NCBI GenBank assembly: GCA_900315975.1 | Contig: ONBA01000007.1 | Location: forward strand, 72,573-136,572 | Source of the DNA: an uncultured Ruminococcus sp. | GTDB taxonomy: Bacteria > Bacillota_A > Clostridia > Oscillospirales > Ruminococcaceae | DNA length: 64,000 nucleotides | Direction: 5' to 3' | In this document: positions 25,774 through 33,260 of the stretch, one piece after another | How the letters are laid out: each line of letters opens with the position of its first letter | Position numbering within the stretch: position 1 is the first letter of the stretch | The notes under the pieces: model-generated | Seen by the model: the letters and a program-made list of their open reading frames with translations, nothing else | What the model was told of the DNA's origin: nothing | The model's database searches: none | Made by a program: the position numbers and the translations under genes

Positions 25774-25797
25774 AATTAAATCTTTTCAGCAGTTAAA

Positions 25798-26715
25798 TTA
25801 CTTGATCATGTTAGCAATTTCGTCAGCGAAGTTCTCTTCCTTCTTCTCAACGCCTTCACCGCGCTCGAAGCGAACAACGTCAACAACCTTGATGCTGCCG
25901 CCGAGCTTCTTAGCCTCTGCGTCAACATAGCCCTGAACGCTGAGCTTGTCGTCCTTAACGAATGCCTGCTCAAGGAGGCAGTTTTCGCTGTAGTACTTGC
26001 CGACCTTACCCTCAACGATCTTTGCGCGAACCTGCTCGGGCTTGTTAGCCATCTTAGGATCCTCAGCCATCTGAGCAAGCATGATCTCCTTCTCCTTCTC
26101 GATAACCTCAGCAGGTACCTGCTCACGGCAGAGATAAGGAGCATTAAGAGCAGCAGACTGCATAGCAACGTCCTTACCGATAGCAGAAACTGCATCAGCA
26201 GGGAGGTCAGTATCAAGCTTTACGAGAACGCCGATGCTGCCGCCATTGTGGATATAAGAAGCGAGAACGCCTTCCATTCTTACGAAACGACGGATAACGA
26301 TGTTCTCACGGATCTTCATGCCAGCGAGCTCTGTAAGAGCCTCACCAACTGTACCTGTACCGCCGCTGATGGGGAGTTCCTTAAGAGCTTCAACATCAGC
26401 AGGGTTCTTTTCGATGATAGTATTAGCAACGTTTGCAACGAAGTTTCTGATATCGTCAGTGTTAGCAGCGAAGTCAGTCTCAGTGTTAACTTCGAGAAGA
26501 ACACCTGTGTTGCCGTTTACAACAGCAGCAACTACGCCCTCAGCAGCAGCTCTTCCGCTCTTCTTAGCCTGAGTAGCGAGACCTTTTTCTCTGAGGAATT
26601 CGATAGCCTTGTCCATATCTCCGTCGTTAGCCTCAAGAGCCTTTTTGCAGTCCATCATGCCAACGCCAGTGGACTTCATGAGTTCCTTTATTTCTGCAAC
26701 AGATACCTTACCCAT
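25798..26715 (-). CDS. tsf: Elongation factor Ts
   Basis: A 305-residue EF-Ts, the nucleotide exchange factor for EF-Tu. The N-terminal UBA-like domain with the conserved VAEIKELMKSTGVGMMDCKK marks the start at the ATG complementary to 26713-26715 (the open frame extends 23 codons further but GGAGG lies just before this ATG). The core includes ETDFAANTDDIRNFV, the signature near the Phe that inserts into EF-Tu, and the C-terminal module ends in RFERGEGVEKKEENFADEI. Downstream of rpsB as in nearly all bacteria, though a repeat element sits between them. Confidence 0.97.
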   Translation of the reverse strand: MGKVSVAEIKELMKSTGVGMMDCKKALEANDGDMDKAIEFLREKGLATQAKKSGRAAAEGVVAAVVNGNTGVLLEVNTETDFAANTDDIRNFVANVANTIIEKNPADVEALKELPISGGTGTVGEALTELAGMKIRENIVIRRFVRMEGVLASYIHNGGSIGVLVKLDTDLPADAVSAIGKDVAMQSAALNAPYLCREQVPAEVIEKEKEIMLAQMAEDPKMANKPEQVRAKIVEGKVGKYYSENCLLEQAFVKDDKLSVQGYVDAEAKKLGGSIKVVDVVRFERGEGVEKKEENFADEIANMIK

Positions 26716-26749
26716 TGTAAATACCTCCAATAAATAATATAAAATAATT

Positions 26750-26811
26750 GTAGGGGACGGCGCCTCGACGTCCCTGAAATTCATCGGGTTGTCGGGGACG
26801 CCAACCCCTAC
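26750..26811. repeat. 62-bp inverted-repeat element between rpsB and tsf
   Basis: GTAGGGG (26750-26756) and CCCCTAC (26805-26811) bound a GC-rich stretch that contains GGGACG/CGTCCC-type internal complementarity. This resembles the short GGGGCG-hairpin repeats at 31220-31344 and suggests a dispersed intergenic repeat family that has landed inside the rpsB-tsf transcript. Confidence 0.6.
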
Positions 26812-26839
26812 GTTTCAATTCAGATTATGATAGTGCTGA

Positions 26840-27580
26840 TTATTCAGCGTCTGCCTCAGCAGCTTCCTCAGCGGGAGCCTCAGCCTGAGCGTTGTCGCCG
26901 CCCTGTCTGCCTTCGATGATAGCGTTAGCAACTGTACCGGCGATAAGCTTTACAGCGCGGATAGCGTCATCGTTACCGGGGATAACGTAGTCAACTTCGT
27001 CAGGATCGCAGTTTGTATCAACGATAGCAACGATCGGGATATTGAGCTTCTTAGCCTCAGCAACAGCGATCTTTTCCTTGCGGGGGTCAACGATAAAAAG
27101 AGCTGCGGGGAGCTTCTTCATTGTCTTGATACCGCCGAGGAACTTCTCAAGCTTTTCTATTTCAAGGTTGAGCTTAACAACTTCCTTCTTGGGGAGGAGG
27201 TTGAAAGTGCCGTCCTCTTCCATTGTGTGGAGCTGCTCAAGTCTCTTGATACGAGTCTGGATTGTCTTGAAGTTTGTGAGCATACCGCCGAGCCATCTTG
27301 CGTTAACGTAGTGAGCGCCTGCGCGAGTAGCCTCTTCCTTAACGGAATCGCCAGCCTGCTTCTTTGTACCTACGAAGAGAACTTCGCCGCCCTCTGCTGA
27401 GAGGTCACGAACGAACATATAAGCTTCTTCAAGCTTCTTAACCGTCTTCTGAAGGTCGATGATGTAGATACCGTTTCTCTCTGTGAAGATGTACGGTGCC
27501 ATTTTTGGGTTCCAGCGTCTTGTCTGGTGTCCGAAGTGAACGCCAGCCTCGAGGAGCTGTTTCATTGAAACTACTGCCAT
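26840..27580 (-). CDS. rpsB: Ribosomal protein S2
   Basis: Small-subunit protein S2, 246 residues, with family blocks [55 protein letters not shown] and [14 protein letters not shown]. The last 20 residues are an acidic Ala/Glu tail typical of clostridial S2. It has a strong promoter, a structured leader and AAGGAGG ribosome binding site. Confidence 0.97.
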   Translation of the reverse strand: MAVVSMKQLLEAGVHFGHQTRRWNPKMAPYIFTERNGIYIIDLQKTVKKLEEAYMFVRDLSAEGGEVLFVGTKKQAGDSVKEEATRAGAHYVNARWLGGMLTNFKTIQTRIKRLEQLHTMEEDGTFNLLPKKEVVKLNLEIEKLEKFLGGIKTMKKLPAALFIVDPRKEKIAVAEAKKLNIPIVAIVDTNCDPDEVDYVIPGNDDAIRAVKLIAGTVANAIIEGRQGGDNAQAEAPAEEAAEADAE

Positions 27581-27690
27581 TGTGTAGTCCTCCTTAAAAT
27601 TGGTTATTAATATCCTCCGCCCGACTTAACTTACAGACGACACTCAAGCGAGTGCACCGGTCTGCAAAAGCACAGACGTGCGAATTGCTT
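27581..27690 (-). promoter_or_regulatory. Structured rpsB leader
   Basis: The leader folds into a stem CAGAC...GTCTG holding an inner hairpin CACTC-GCTT-GAGTG. S2 operons are often autoregulated by S2 binding their leader, so this is a candidate binding site; inferred, not aligned to a known family. Confidence 0.45.
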
Positions 27691-27694
27691 TAAT

Positions 27695-27723
27695 ATTATA
27701 CCACAAAGCGCGTCCGACTTCAA
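27695..27723 (-). promoter_or_regulatory. Promoter of the rpsB-tsf operon
   Basis: Minus-strand TTGAAG (27718-27723), 17 bp, TATAAT (27695-27700). Confidence 0.82.
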
Positions 27724-27737
27724 GTATTTATCCGTCT

Positions 27738-28025
27738 TTACTCAAACAAACTTTTAAAACTATTTCTGCCAATATTTGTTGAAAACGTCAATTCGTGGTG
27801 GTCTACCAGTATAATATCTGTACCTATTACTTTTATCGCACTGCATGGTATCTCAGTATCATCGCCGCCCAAAGTACCGAAAAATCCTCTTCTGCCGTAG
27901 ATGACCAGTCCTGTGACCATTGACGTGACCGTATCGAATCTCACATCATCGACAGTGCCAAGTCTTTCGCCTGTGCGTATATCAACAACTTCTTTGTCTT
28001 TCAACTCTGACAGACTGCAAACCAT
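27738..28025 (-). CDS. ylmC: YlmC/YmxH family PRC-barrel protein
   Basis: A 95-residue PRC-barrel protein: SLSELKDKEVVDIRTGERLG, then FDTVTSMVTGLVIYG and IPCSAIKVIGTDIILVD. This is the YlmC/YmxH family, found in spore-forming Firmicutes and often annotated as sporulation protein; its exact role is not known. The start is the ATG complementary to 28023-28025, 18 codons inside the open frame, with GGGAGG upstream. That ribosome binding site lies in the 3' arm of a strong hairpin (28033-28070). Confidence 0.88.
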   Translation of the reverse strand: MVCSLSELKDKEVVDIRTGERLGTVDDVRFDTVTSMVTGLVIYGRRGFFGTLGGDDTEIPCSAIKVIGTDIILVDHHELTFSTNIGRNSFKSLFE

Positions 28026-28032
28026 AAAAATA

Positions 28033-28070
28033 CCTCCCGCAAGCTTTATAATTAAAGCTATGCCGGGAGG
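28033..28070 (-). promoter_or_regulatory. Hairpin covering the ylmC ribosome binding site
   Basis: CCTCCC and GGGAGG, extended by GCA/TGC and GCTTTA/TAAAGC, form a nearly continuous stem on the minus strand, followed by UAUUUUUAUG. It may terminate the upstream 50-aa gene and also hide the ylmC ribosome binding site. Confidence 0.55.
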
Positions 28071-28082
28071 CATGGACATTAT

Positions 28083-28235
28083 TTATTCTTCCTCATCATC
28101 TTCGTCGTTTTTCTTTTTTCCGGCTAAAAATGCCGATACCAGAGCGATAACTACCGCCGCGCAAGCACCGATGATTATATATTTTGCAGGGAAAGTATCA
28201 CCTGTAGCGGGAACTGCCGCAAGTAAACTCATCAT
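28083..28235 (-). CDS. 50-aa stand-alone sorting-signal-like membrane peptide
   Basis: A 50-residue frame from a double ATG (complement of 28230-28235) with TTGGAGG upstream and a consensus promoter. The peptide has VPATGD at residues 8-13, one hydrophobic helix at about 19-38 (YIIIGACAAVVIALVSAFLA) and then KKKN followed by an acidic tail. This is the layout of an LPxTG-type sortase signal (pentapeptide, membrane helix, positive tail) but without any exported domain before it. The window also encodes two class B sortases. It could be a sortase substrate fragment, a tiny membrane protein that only resembles one, or a regulatory peptide. Not found in a family I know. Confidence 0.7.
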   Translation of the reverse strand: MMSLLAAVPATGDTFPAKYIIIGACAAVVIALVSAFLAGKKKNDEDDEEE

Positions 28236-28271
28236 AAAAATTCCTCCAATCAAGAATAATTTATCAAGAAC

Positions 28272-28300
28272 ATTTTATCACACCCTGCTCCGGTTGTCAA
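28272..28300 (-). promoter_or_regulatory. Promoter of the 50-aa peptide gene
   Basis: Minus-strand TTGACA (28295-28300), 17 bp, TAAAAT (28272-28277). Confidence 0.85.
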
Positions 28301-28311
28301 TTCGTGTGCGA

Positions 28312-29760
28312 TTAAAAACGGAAGTCACGCTCACCGTTTCTTATCTTTTCGAGGTATTCGAGTGCCTTTTCGCGGCGCTTCGGGTCGGGAACATTCTGTA
28401 TCTCGCGGTCTATGAGAGCTTCGCCGACCTTGCGTGTCTCAGGAGAAGCGTAGTCCTGTAAATACTCCTGAAGTGTAAGGAGTGCATTCGGGTGACAGCA
28501 GTTCTGTATCTGTCCTACCTTGCAAAGCGCCATGAATCGGTCACCTGTACGTCCTTCACGATAGCAGGCTGTACAGAACGACGGGATATAGCCGCTGTCC
28601 ATAAGCCACTTTACGACCTCGTCGAGTGTACGCTGGTCAGAAACGTCAAACTGCTCGGTATCATGAGGTCTTTCTTCAGCATCATAGCCTGCGTATCCGC
28701 CGACAGAAGTTCTCGAACCGCCGGATATCTGCGATACGCCGAGACCGATGACCTTGGCACGACATTCCTCACTCTCACGGGTGGAGATTATCATTCCGGT
28801 GTAAGGAACAGCAATACGAATACAAGCTACTATCCTTGCAAATGTTTCGTCGTCGATACCGTTATCGAAAACATCAGGGTCGATATCTGAAGCTCTTCTG
28901 AGTCGCGGAACACTGATAGTATGCGGTCCGACACCATGAACAGCTTCAAGGTGCTCAGCGTGCATGAGAAGACCCGCAAACTCGTATCTGTACTTGTCAA
29001 GACCAAAAAGCACTCCGAGACCAACATCGTCGATACCGCCTTCCATAGCTCTGTCCATAGCTTCTGTGTGGTAAGCGTAGTTGTGCTTGGGTCCTGCCGG
29101 ATGAAGAACCTCGTAGCTCTCCTTATGGTAAGTCTCCTGGAAGAGGATATAGGTGCCGATGCCTGCTTCCTTGAGCTTGCGGTAGTTTTCAACAGTTGTT
29201 GCCGCAATGTTGACATTTACTCGGCGGATAGCACCATTCTTGTGCTTGATTGAATAGATTGTATTTATACATTCAAGAATATACTCAATAGGATTATTAA
29301 CGGGGTCCTCACCGGACTCAATAGCAAGTCTCTTGTGACCCATGTCCTGAAGTGCGATAACCTCATCACGCACCTCGTCCTGTGTGAGCTTCTTACGCGG
29401 AATCTCCTTATTCTGCATATGGTATGGACAGTAAACGCACTTGTTCACGCAGTAATTCGAGAGATAGAGGGGTGCAAACATAACGATTCTGTCACCATAG
29501 AATGCTTCTTTTATCTCGCGTGCAAGCTCGTAAATCTTCTCGGTCATTTCAGGAATATCGCAGGCGAGAAGTACACTTGCCTCACGGTGAGAAAGTCCCG
29601 CACATTCAACTCCCCTGCCGGTCTTCTTCGGCTTTGCCTTTTCGAGGATTTCCTCAATGAGAGCCTTGTTATGCTTATTCTGCTCGGCATATTCAAGAGT
29701 TTCGAGAATTTCCTCGTGATTGATAAACTCCTCAGCTTTTAAAGATTTAACGTCATACAT
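28312..29760 (-). CDS. hydG: [FeFe] hydrogenase H-cluster radical SAM maturase HydG
   Basis: A 482-residue HydG, the radical SAM enzyme that splits tyrosine to give the CO and CN ligands of the H-cluster. The radical SAM cluster motif CVNKCVYCPYH (C-x3-C-x2-C) lies near residue 108-115 after the ThiH/HydG-type block IVMFAPLYLSNY. The C-terminal cluster that binds the dangler iron has CTACYREGRTGDRFM followed by the third Cys in CKVGQIQNCC, matching the C-x2-C-x22-C arrangement that separates HydG from ThiH. GGAGG precedes the ATG. It follows the PNPOx-fold and TM1266-type genes in one transcript and should serve the HydA encoded about 18 kb upstream. Confidence 0.96.
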   Translation of the reverse strand: MYDVKSLKAEEFINHEEILETLEYAEQNKHNKALIEEILEKAKPKKTGRGVECAGLSHREASVLLACDIPEMTEKIYELAREIKEAFYGDRIVMFAPLYLSNYCVNKCVYCPYHMQNKEIPRKKLTQDEVRDEVIALQDMGHKRLAIESGEDPVNNPIEYILECINTIYSIKHKNGAIRRVNVNIAATTVENYRKLKEAGIGTYILFQETYHKESYEVLHPAGPKHNYAYHTEAMDRAMEGGIDDVGLGVLFGLDKYRYEFAGLLMHAEHLEAVHGVGPHTISVPRLRRASDIDPDVFDNGIDDETFARIVACIRIAVPYTGMIISTRESEECRAKVIGLGVSQISGGSRTSVGGYAGYDAEERPHDTEQFDVSDQRTLDEVVKWLMDSGYIPSFCTACYREGRTGDRFMALCKVGQIQNCCHPNALLTLQEYLQDYASPETRKVGEALIDREIQNVPDPKRREKALEYLEKIRNGERDFRF

Positions 29761-29781
29761 ATATATTACCTCCAGTTAATA

Positions 29782-30249
29782 TTACTTAGCTTTACATGAT
29801 AATTTTTCAGCTTCAAGCCTGAAAACTGCAACTGCACCCAGCTTTTTTTCAGTGTACTCCCAGTTTTTTTCACCTGCCTGATGATTCATTAGACAGTCAA
29901 GTGCCGACCTCTTAGCATCTGTATCTTCTATAAGCGAAAGCCTGCCGGAACCTGTTACACTTTGAAAATTTGCCGAATAATCGCAGGCACTTCCGCCTTC
30001 AATCATCTTGAATCTGCCGTCTGTCTCAAATCCGACATAAGGCGATTTCCCGGCAAGTTCATACTTTCTGCCAGCTTTTGCACCGTGAAAGTAGAATACA
30101 CATTTCCCACTCTCGCGCCTGAATCCGTAATTCACGGGAACAATATAAATATCACCGTCATCATAAAAGGCGATACGCAGTATTTTTTCCTCAGTGAGAA
30201 ACGTGTCAATAGCCGCGATATCGGTGATTTCCCTGTCTTTTCTTCTCAT
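29782..30249 (-). CDS. Pyridoxamine 5'-phosphate oxidase-fold (NimA-like) protein
   Basis: A 155-residue split-barrel flavin-binding protein of the NimA/PNPOx-like group: MRRKDREITDIAAIDTFL, then LRIAFYDDGDIYIVPVNYGF, YFHGAKAGRKYELAGKSPYV and a SVTGSGRLSLIED strand. Members bind FMN or haem and often act as reductases or antioxidants; the substrate is unknown. It lies 12 bases after the TM1266-type gene and 21 bases before hydG, so it is co-expressed with hydrogenase maturation. Whether it has any part in that process is only suggested by position. Confidence 0.85.
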   Translation of the reverse strand: MRRKDREITDIAAIDTFLTEEKILRIAFYDDGDIYIVPVNYGFRRESGKCVFYFHGAKAGRKYELAGKSPYVGFETDGRFKMIEGGSACDYSANFQSVTGSGRLSLIEDTDAKRSALDCLMNHQAGEKNWEYTEKKLGAVAVFRLEAEKLSCKAK

Positions 30250-30261
30250 ATTGCCCTCCGT

Positions 30262-30510
30262 TCACTTCTTCGAGATAGCGGCTTTGACCGAAACTCCGCC
30301 AATTTGTCCGAGACGTCCGGTCAGACTGCTTATGCGGTCAGGAGTAGCGTCAAGAGCGACCGAAATCAGTGATATACCGCGTTCTTTGTAGGGGATACCC
30401 ATTCGTCCGATGATGATATCGTTGTACTCGTGAAGGACGCTGTTGACCTCTACAGAAGCCGACTGCTCGTCAATGACTATCGCCGCTACCGCAATTCTTT
30501 TCTCGTCCAT
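30262..30510 (-). CDS. TM1266-type iron-only hydrogenase system regulator
   Basis: An 82-residue ACT-like protein of the TM1266 family (putative iron-only hydrogenase system regulator): VNSVLHEYNDIIIGRMGIPY followed by KERGISLISVALDATPDRIS and LTGRLGQIGGVSVKAAISKK. The family resembles the ligand-binding domain of NikR and is found beside hydE, hydF or hydG. It is the first gene of the hydG transcript. A promoter, leader and terminator/antiterminator precede it. The ligand is unknown; control of hydrogenase genes is inferred from genomic association across species. Confidence 0.88.
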   Translation of the reverse strand: MDEKRIAVAAIVIDEQSASVEVNSVLHEYNDIIIGRMGIPYKERGISLISVALDATPDRISSLTGRLGQIGGVSVKAAISKK

Positions 30511-30665
30511 TATCTCACCCCTTTTAGAAATAAAAATGCCCGCAAAAAGCGGGCATACAGAATCAGCTTATGTATCAGCCGTTCTCCGAAAACAAGGCTA
30601 ACGCCCAGCCGCCCGAAAACTAACACTCATTTCAGCCGAGACCGGAATAAATCCCGATATCCGCT
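30511..30665 (-). ncRNA. Attenuator leader RNA of the TM1266-hydG operon
   Basis: Between the promoter and the TM1266-type gene lies a leader of about 155 bases. It contains hairpins CGGGA-TTTA-TTCCG and GGCT...AGCC (complement of 30596-30610), then an intrinsic terminator (30531-30556). The segment complementary to 30571-30580 (GGCTGATACA) can instead pair with the segment complementary to 30552-30559 (TGTATGCC), which is part of the terminator 5' arm. So the RNA can switch between terminator and antiterminator, like a riboswitch or protein-controlled attenuator. I do not recognise a known riboswitch consensus (no T-box, TPP, FMN or cobalamin signatures). Confidence 0.65.
30531..30556 (-). 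terminator. Conditional terminator before the TM1266-type gene
   Basis: ATGCCCGC (30536-30543), loop of five, GCGGGCAT (30549-30556), with five U's following on the minus strand; it lies 20 bases before the ATG, so it must be bypassed for expression. Confidence 0.85.
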
Positions 30666-30671
30666 GTATCA

Positions 30672-30700
30672 ATAATATCATATTGTCATACAAATGTCAA
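30672..30700 (-). promoter_or_regulatory. Promoter of the TM1266-hydG operon
   Basis: Minus-strand TTGACA (30695-30700), 17 bp, TATTAT (30672-30677). Confidence 0.8.
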
Positions 30701-30752
30701 ACTTTTGTGTTAGTATTTACTAATCGTATTTGCAAAATATATAAGTACCCTC

Positions 30753-30781
30753 TTGACTTTTTAAATATAAAAATGCATAAT
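30753..30781 (+). promoter_or_regulatory. Promoter of the DUF1508 gene
   Basis: TTGACT (30753-30758), 17 bp, CATAAT (30776-30781). Confidence 0.75.
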
Positions 30782-30783
30782 AA

Positions 30784-30810
30784 AGTCATAATTATATCAT
30801 AATTATGACT
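30784..30810. promoter_or_regulatory. Perfect 11-bp inverted repeat at the DUF1508 start point
   Basis: AGTCATAATTA (30784-30794), five bases, TAATTATGACT (30800-30810). It covers the expected transcription start 3 bases after the -10, so it is either an operator (AT-rich, somewhat Fur/PerR-like) or a 5' stem in the mRNA. Confidence 0.6.
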
Positions 30811-30834
30811 ATTTCAGAAAGGTGTTGAATCAAC

Positions 30835-31212
30835 ATGGGAAAATTTGTCATCAAGGAGTCCGGAAAGGGCTTCAGCTTCTGCCTTAAAGCCGGAAACGGC
30901 GAGATCGTTGCAGCAAGCAGCAAGATTTATCCGGATATAGCCGGAGTCAAGGCAGCTATCGCCGCAGTTGCGGATTTCGCTCCGAGAGCTGATATCGAGG
31001 ATCAGACTGCCGGTGCACCCGAAATCAAGGGCGCAAAGTTTGAGCTTTACTCTGATAAAGCAGGAGAGTTCCGCTTCCGTTTCAAGGACGCCGACGGTAA
31101 TATCCTCGCAGTGAGCGAAGGTTACGTCAAAAAGGACAGCGCTAAAAACGGTATAGACAGCGTTCGCAGAAACGCTGAGAATTCTCCCGTTGTTGAGCCT
31201 GTTGCTGAATAA
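30835..31212 (+). CDS. DUF1508 (YegP-like) tandem-repeat protein
   Basis: A 125-residue protein made of two DUF1508 repeats: KFVIKESGKGFSFCLKAGNG with EIVAASSKIYPDIAGVKAAI, then AKFELYSDKAGEFRFRFKDA with ILAVSEGYVKKDSAKNGIDS. The family (YegP/UPF0339) forms small alpha-beta repeats, about 50 residues each, and its job is unknown. The protein has no export signal. It has its own promoter with an operator-like dyad, and AAAGG before the ATG, indicating regulated expression as a single gene. Confidence 0.9.
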   Translation: MGKFVIKESGKGFSFCLKAGNGEIVAASSKIYPDIAGVKAAIAAVADFAPRADIEDQTAGAPEIKGAKFELYSDKAGEFRFRFKDADGNILAVSEGYVKKDSAKNGIDSVRRNAENSPVVEPVAE

Positions 31213-31219
31213 ATCAAGC

Positions 31220-31344
31220 GGACGAACAATGGTCGTCCCTACATAGACAAGCAAAAGAAGCAGGATTTTTCGGGCGAACAGTGTTCGCCCCTACACATAC
31301 AAACATAAAATATCCCAATTGTAGGGGCGCACAATGTGCGCCCC
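31220..31344. repeat. Three related short hairpin repeats
   Basis: Three small palindromes of one style: GGACGA...TCGTCC (31220-31238), GGGCGAAC...GTTCGCCC (31272-31290) and GGGGCGCACA...TGTGCGCCCC (31324-31344), each next to CCCTAC or its complement GTAGGG. This is the pattern of a REP-like family common in intergenic DNA of gut Firmicutes; the 26750-26811 element carries the same GTAGGGG end. They may also act as terminators for the DUF1508 gene. Confidence 0.65.
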
Positions 31345-31399
31345 TGTTGCTTTCATATGAAATTGAACTTTTTTTATTCAGTCCGACTTCTTATGCTTT

Positions 31400-31479
31400 A
31401 TATAAAATGGCCATTCGCGGACGGATAATATCCGCCGCTGCTCCCCACAGTTCCGCAAATTATCCGATATATTTTATAT
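31400..31479. repeat. 80-bp inverted-repeat element upstream of guaA
   Basis: ATATAAAAT (31400-31408) and ATTTTATAT (31471-31479) bound the element; CGGATAAT (31422-31429) and ATTATCCG (31459-31466) form a second inverted pair. It contains CCCCACAGTTCCGC, close to CCCACAGATTCCGC in the 12803-12924 element. Confidence 0.5.
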
Positions 31480-31504
31480 ATACTGACAAATTTCTGCAAA
31501 GCAC

Positions 31505-31533
31505 TTGAAATATTACAAAAAAAATGGCATAAT
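31505..31533 (+). promoter_or_regulatory. Promoter of guaA
   Basis: TTGAAA (31505-31510), 17 bp, CATAAT (31528-31533). The leader is about 55 bases; no purine riboswitch is seen. Confidence 0.75.
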
Positions 31534-31592
31534 TATTGTATATTCACTTTAACATCACCCTTCCGCTTCTGCGCGGAGAATGGAGGTCCTGT

Positions 31593-33143
31593 ATGGCAAA
31601 TCAGCTTTGCATTGTTCTCGACTTCGGCGGTCAGTATAATCAGCTCATCGCCCGAAGAGTCCGTGAGTGCGGTGTTTACTGCGAGATCAAGAGCTACACC
31701 ACACCTATCGATGAGCTCAAAGCACTCAACCCCGACGGTATCATCTTCACCGGCGGTCCTAACAGCGTTTATGACGAAACTTCGCCGCATATCTCCCCTG
31801 AGATATTCTCTCTCGGTATCCCGATCCTCGGTATCTGCTACGGCTGTCAGCTTATGGCTTACACCCTCGGCGGTACTGTTGAAAGCTGCAAAAAAAGCGA
31901 ATATGGCAAGATCGAGATATCTCAGACAGGCGGTCTGCTCTTCAAAGACGTTCCCGAAAACAGCGTTGTATGGATGAGCCATACCGACTTCGTAAGCAAG
32001 CTCCCTGACGGATTCTCTGTTAAAGCTAAGTCCGCTGACTGCCCTTGTGCCGCTTTTGAATGTCCTGATAAAAAGCTCTATGCAGTTCAGTTCCACCCCG
32101 AGGTAACTCACAGTGAATACGGCAAGCAGATACTCCACAACTTTCTCTATGAGGTATGCGGATTCACCGGAGACTGGGTTATGGACGATTTCATTGAGTC
32201 TACTGTTGCAAAGCTTCGTGAGCAGATAGGCGATAAAAAGGTAATTCTCGGTCTCTCTGGCGGTGTAGACTCCTCTGTTGCCGCAGGTCTGCTCTCGCGT
32301 GCTGTCGGAAAACAGCTCACCTGCGTTTTCGTTGACCAGGGTCTCATGCGCAAGGACGAGGGCGATTTCGTTGAGGATACTTTCACCCGCCTCTTCGATA
32401 TGAACTTCGTTCGCGTTAACTGCAAGGACAAGTTCCTCGCCGCTCTCAAAGGTGTTACCGACCCAGAGCAGAAGCGTAAGATAATCGGTACTGAGTTCTA
32501 CAACGTTTTCTGGGATAAGATTCGTGAAGAAGGCGCTGAAGGCTTCTTCGCACAGGGTACTATCTACCCCGACCGTATTGAGTCAGGTAAAGGCAATAAA
32601 GCGGGTCAGGGCAGTACCGCTGTTATCAAAACCCACCACAATATGGTTAAAATGCCCGACGATATCAAGTTCGCAGGCACTATTGAACCTCTCGCTGACC
32701 TCTTCAAGGACGAGGTACGCGCTGTCGGCGAAAAGCTCGGTATCCCCCACGACCTCGTATGGAGACAGCCGTTCCCGGGTCCGGGTCTCGGAGTTCGTAT
32801 CCTCGGCGAAATAACTGAGGAAAAGATAAAGGTGCTCCAGGAGGCTGACGCTGTTTTCCGCGATGAGATACGCAAAAGCGGTATCGAAAGCGAACTCAAG
32901 CAGTTCTTCGCTGTTCTCCCCGACGTGCGCACTGTTGGTGTTATGGGTGACCACCGTACCTACGACCACCTCATCGCTATCCGCGCTATTACTACTGATG
33001 ACTTCATGACCGCCGACTGGGCTCGTATCCCTTACGATGTCCTCGCACGCGTGTCAAACCGTCTGACTAACGAAGTTGATCACGTTAACCGCGTCGTGTA
33101 CGATATCACTTCAAAGCCTCCGGGAACTGTGGAGTGGGAATAA
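31593..33143 (+). CDS. guaA: GMP synthase (glutamine-hydrolysing)
   Basis: A 516-residue GMP synthase, converting XMP to GMP. The N-terminal glutaminase has the nucleophile Cys in [15 protein letters not shown] and the His-Glu pair in [14 protein letters not shown]; the synthetase domain has the PP-loop [13 protein letters not shown]; the C-terminal dimerisation domain has [12 protein letters not shown] and ends [12 protein letters not shown] as in the family. The start at 31593 is chosen from TGGAGG 8 bases upstream and the family beginning; the frame is open 19 codons further up. Confidence 0.97.
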   Translation: MANQLCIVLDFGGQYNQLIARRVRECGVYCEIKSYTTPIDELKALNPDGIIFTGGPNSVYDETSPHISPEIFSLGIPILGICYGCQLMAYTLGGTVESCKKSEYGKIEISQTGGLLFKDVPENSVVWMSHTDFVSKLPDGFSVKAKSADCPCAAFECPDKKLYAVQFHPEVTHSEYGKQILHNFLYEVCGFTGDWVMDDFIESTVAKLREQIGDKKVILGLSGGVDSSVAAGLLSRAVGKQLTCVFVDQGLMRKDEGDFVEDTFTRLFDMNFVRVNCKDKFLAALKGVTDPEQKRKIIGTEFYNVFWDKIREEGAEGFFAQGTIYPDRIESGKGNKAGQGSTAVIKTHHNMVKMPDDIKFAGTIEPLADLFKDEVRAVGEKLGIPHDLVWRQPFPGPGLGVRILGEITEEKIKVLQEADAVFRDEIRKSGIESELKQFFAVLPDVRTVGVMGDHRTYDHLIAIRAITTDDFMTADWARIPYDVLARVSNRLTNEVDHVNRVVYDITSKPPGTVEWE

Positions 33144-33197
33144 TTCCCGAAGCGCTGCCAGCGTCAGATACAGTAGTGATATAATTATCTGAAAATA

Positions 33198-33238
33198 AAA
33201 GAGCTATCTGATTCGTATTGGATCGGATAGCTCTTTTT
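33198..33238 (+). terminator. Terminator of guaA
   Basis: GAGCTATC (33201-33208) pairs with GATAGCTC (33226-33233), extended by an inner GAT/ATC, followed by five T's. Confidence 0.85.
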
Positions 33239-33260
33239 AACTTGCCAGACATAGCTTTGC

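Larger units (their letters stand above)
31213..31592. other. Intergenic region with hairpin repeats and the guaA promoter
   Basis: No gene is visible. It holds three GC-rich hairpin repeats (31220-31344), an AT-bounded inverted-repeat element (31400-31479) and the guaA promoter and leader (from 31505). Confidence 0.7.

Noticed and set aside
30540..30665. T-box or tyrosine-sensing leader before the hydG operon
   Set aside because: The conserved T-box sequence that pairs with the tRNA acceptor end is not present; only the terminator/antiterminator arrangement is similar.
31220..31344. CRISPR-like array from three palindromic repeats
   Set aside because: The palindromes differ in sequence and spacing and no cas gene is near; a dispersed hairpin repeat explains them.
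31480..31592. Purine riboswitch upstream of guaA
   Set aside because: The leader is too short and shows no three-way junction or matching loop sequences.
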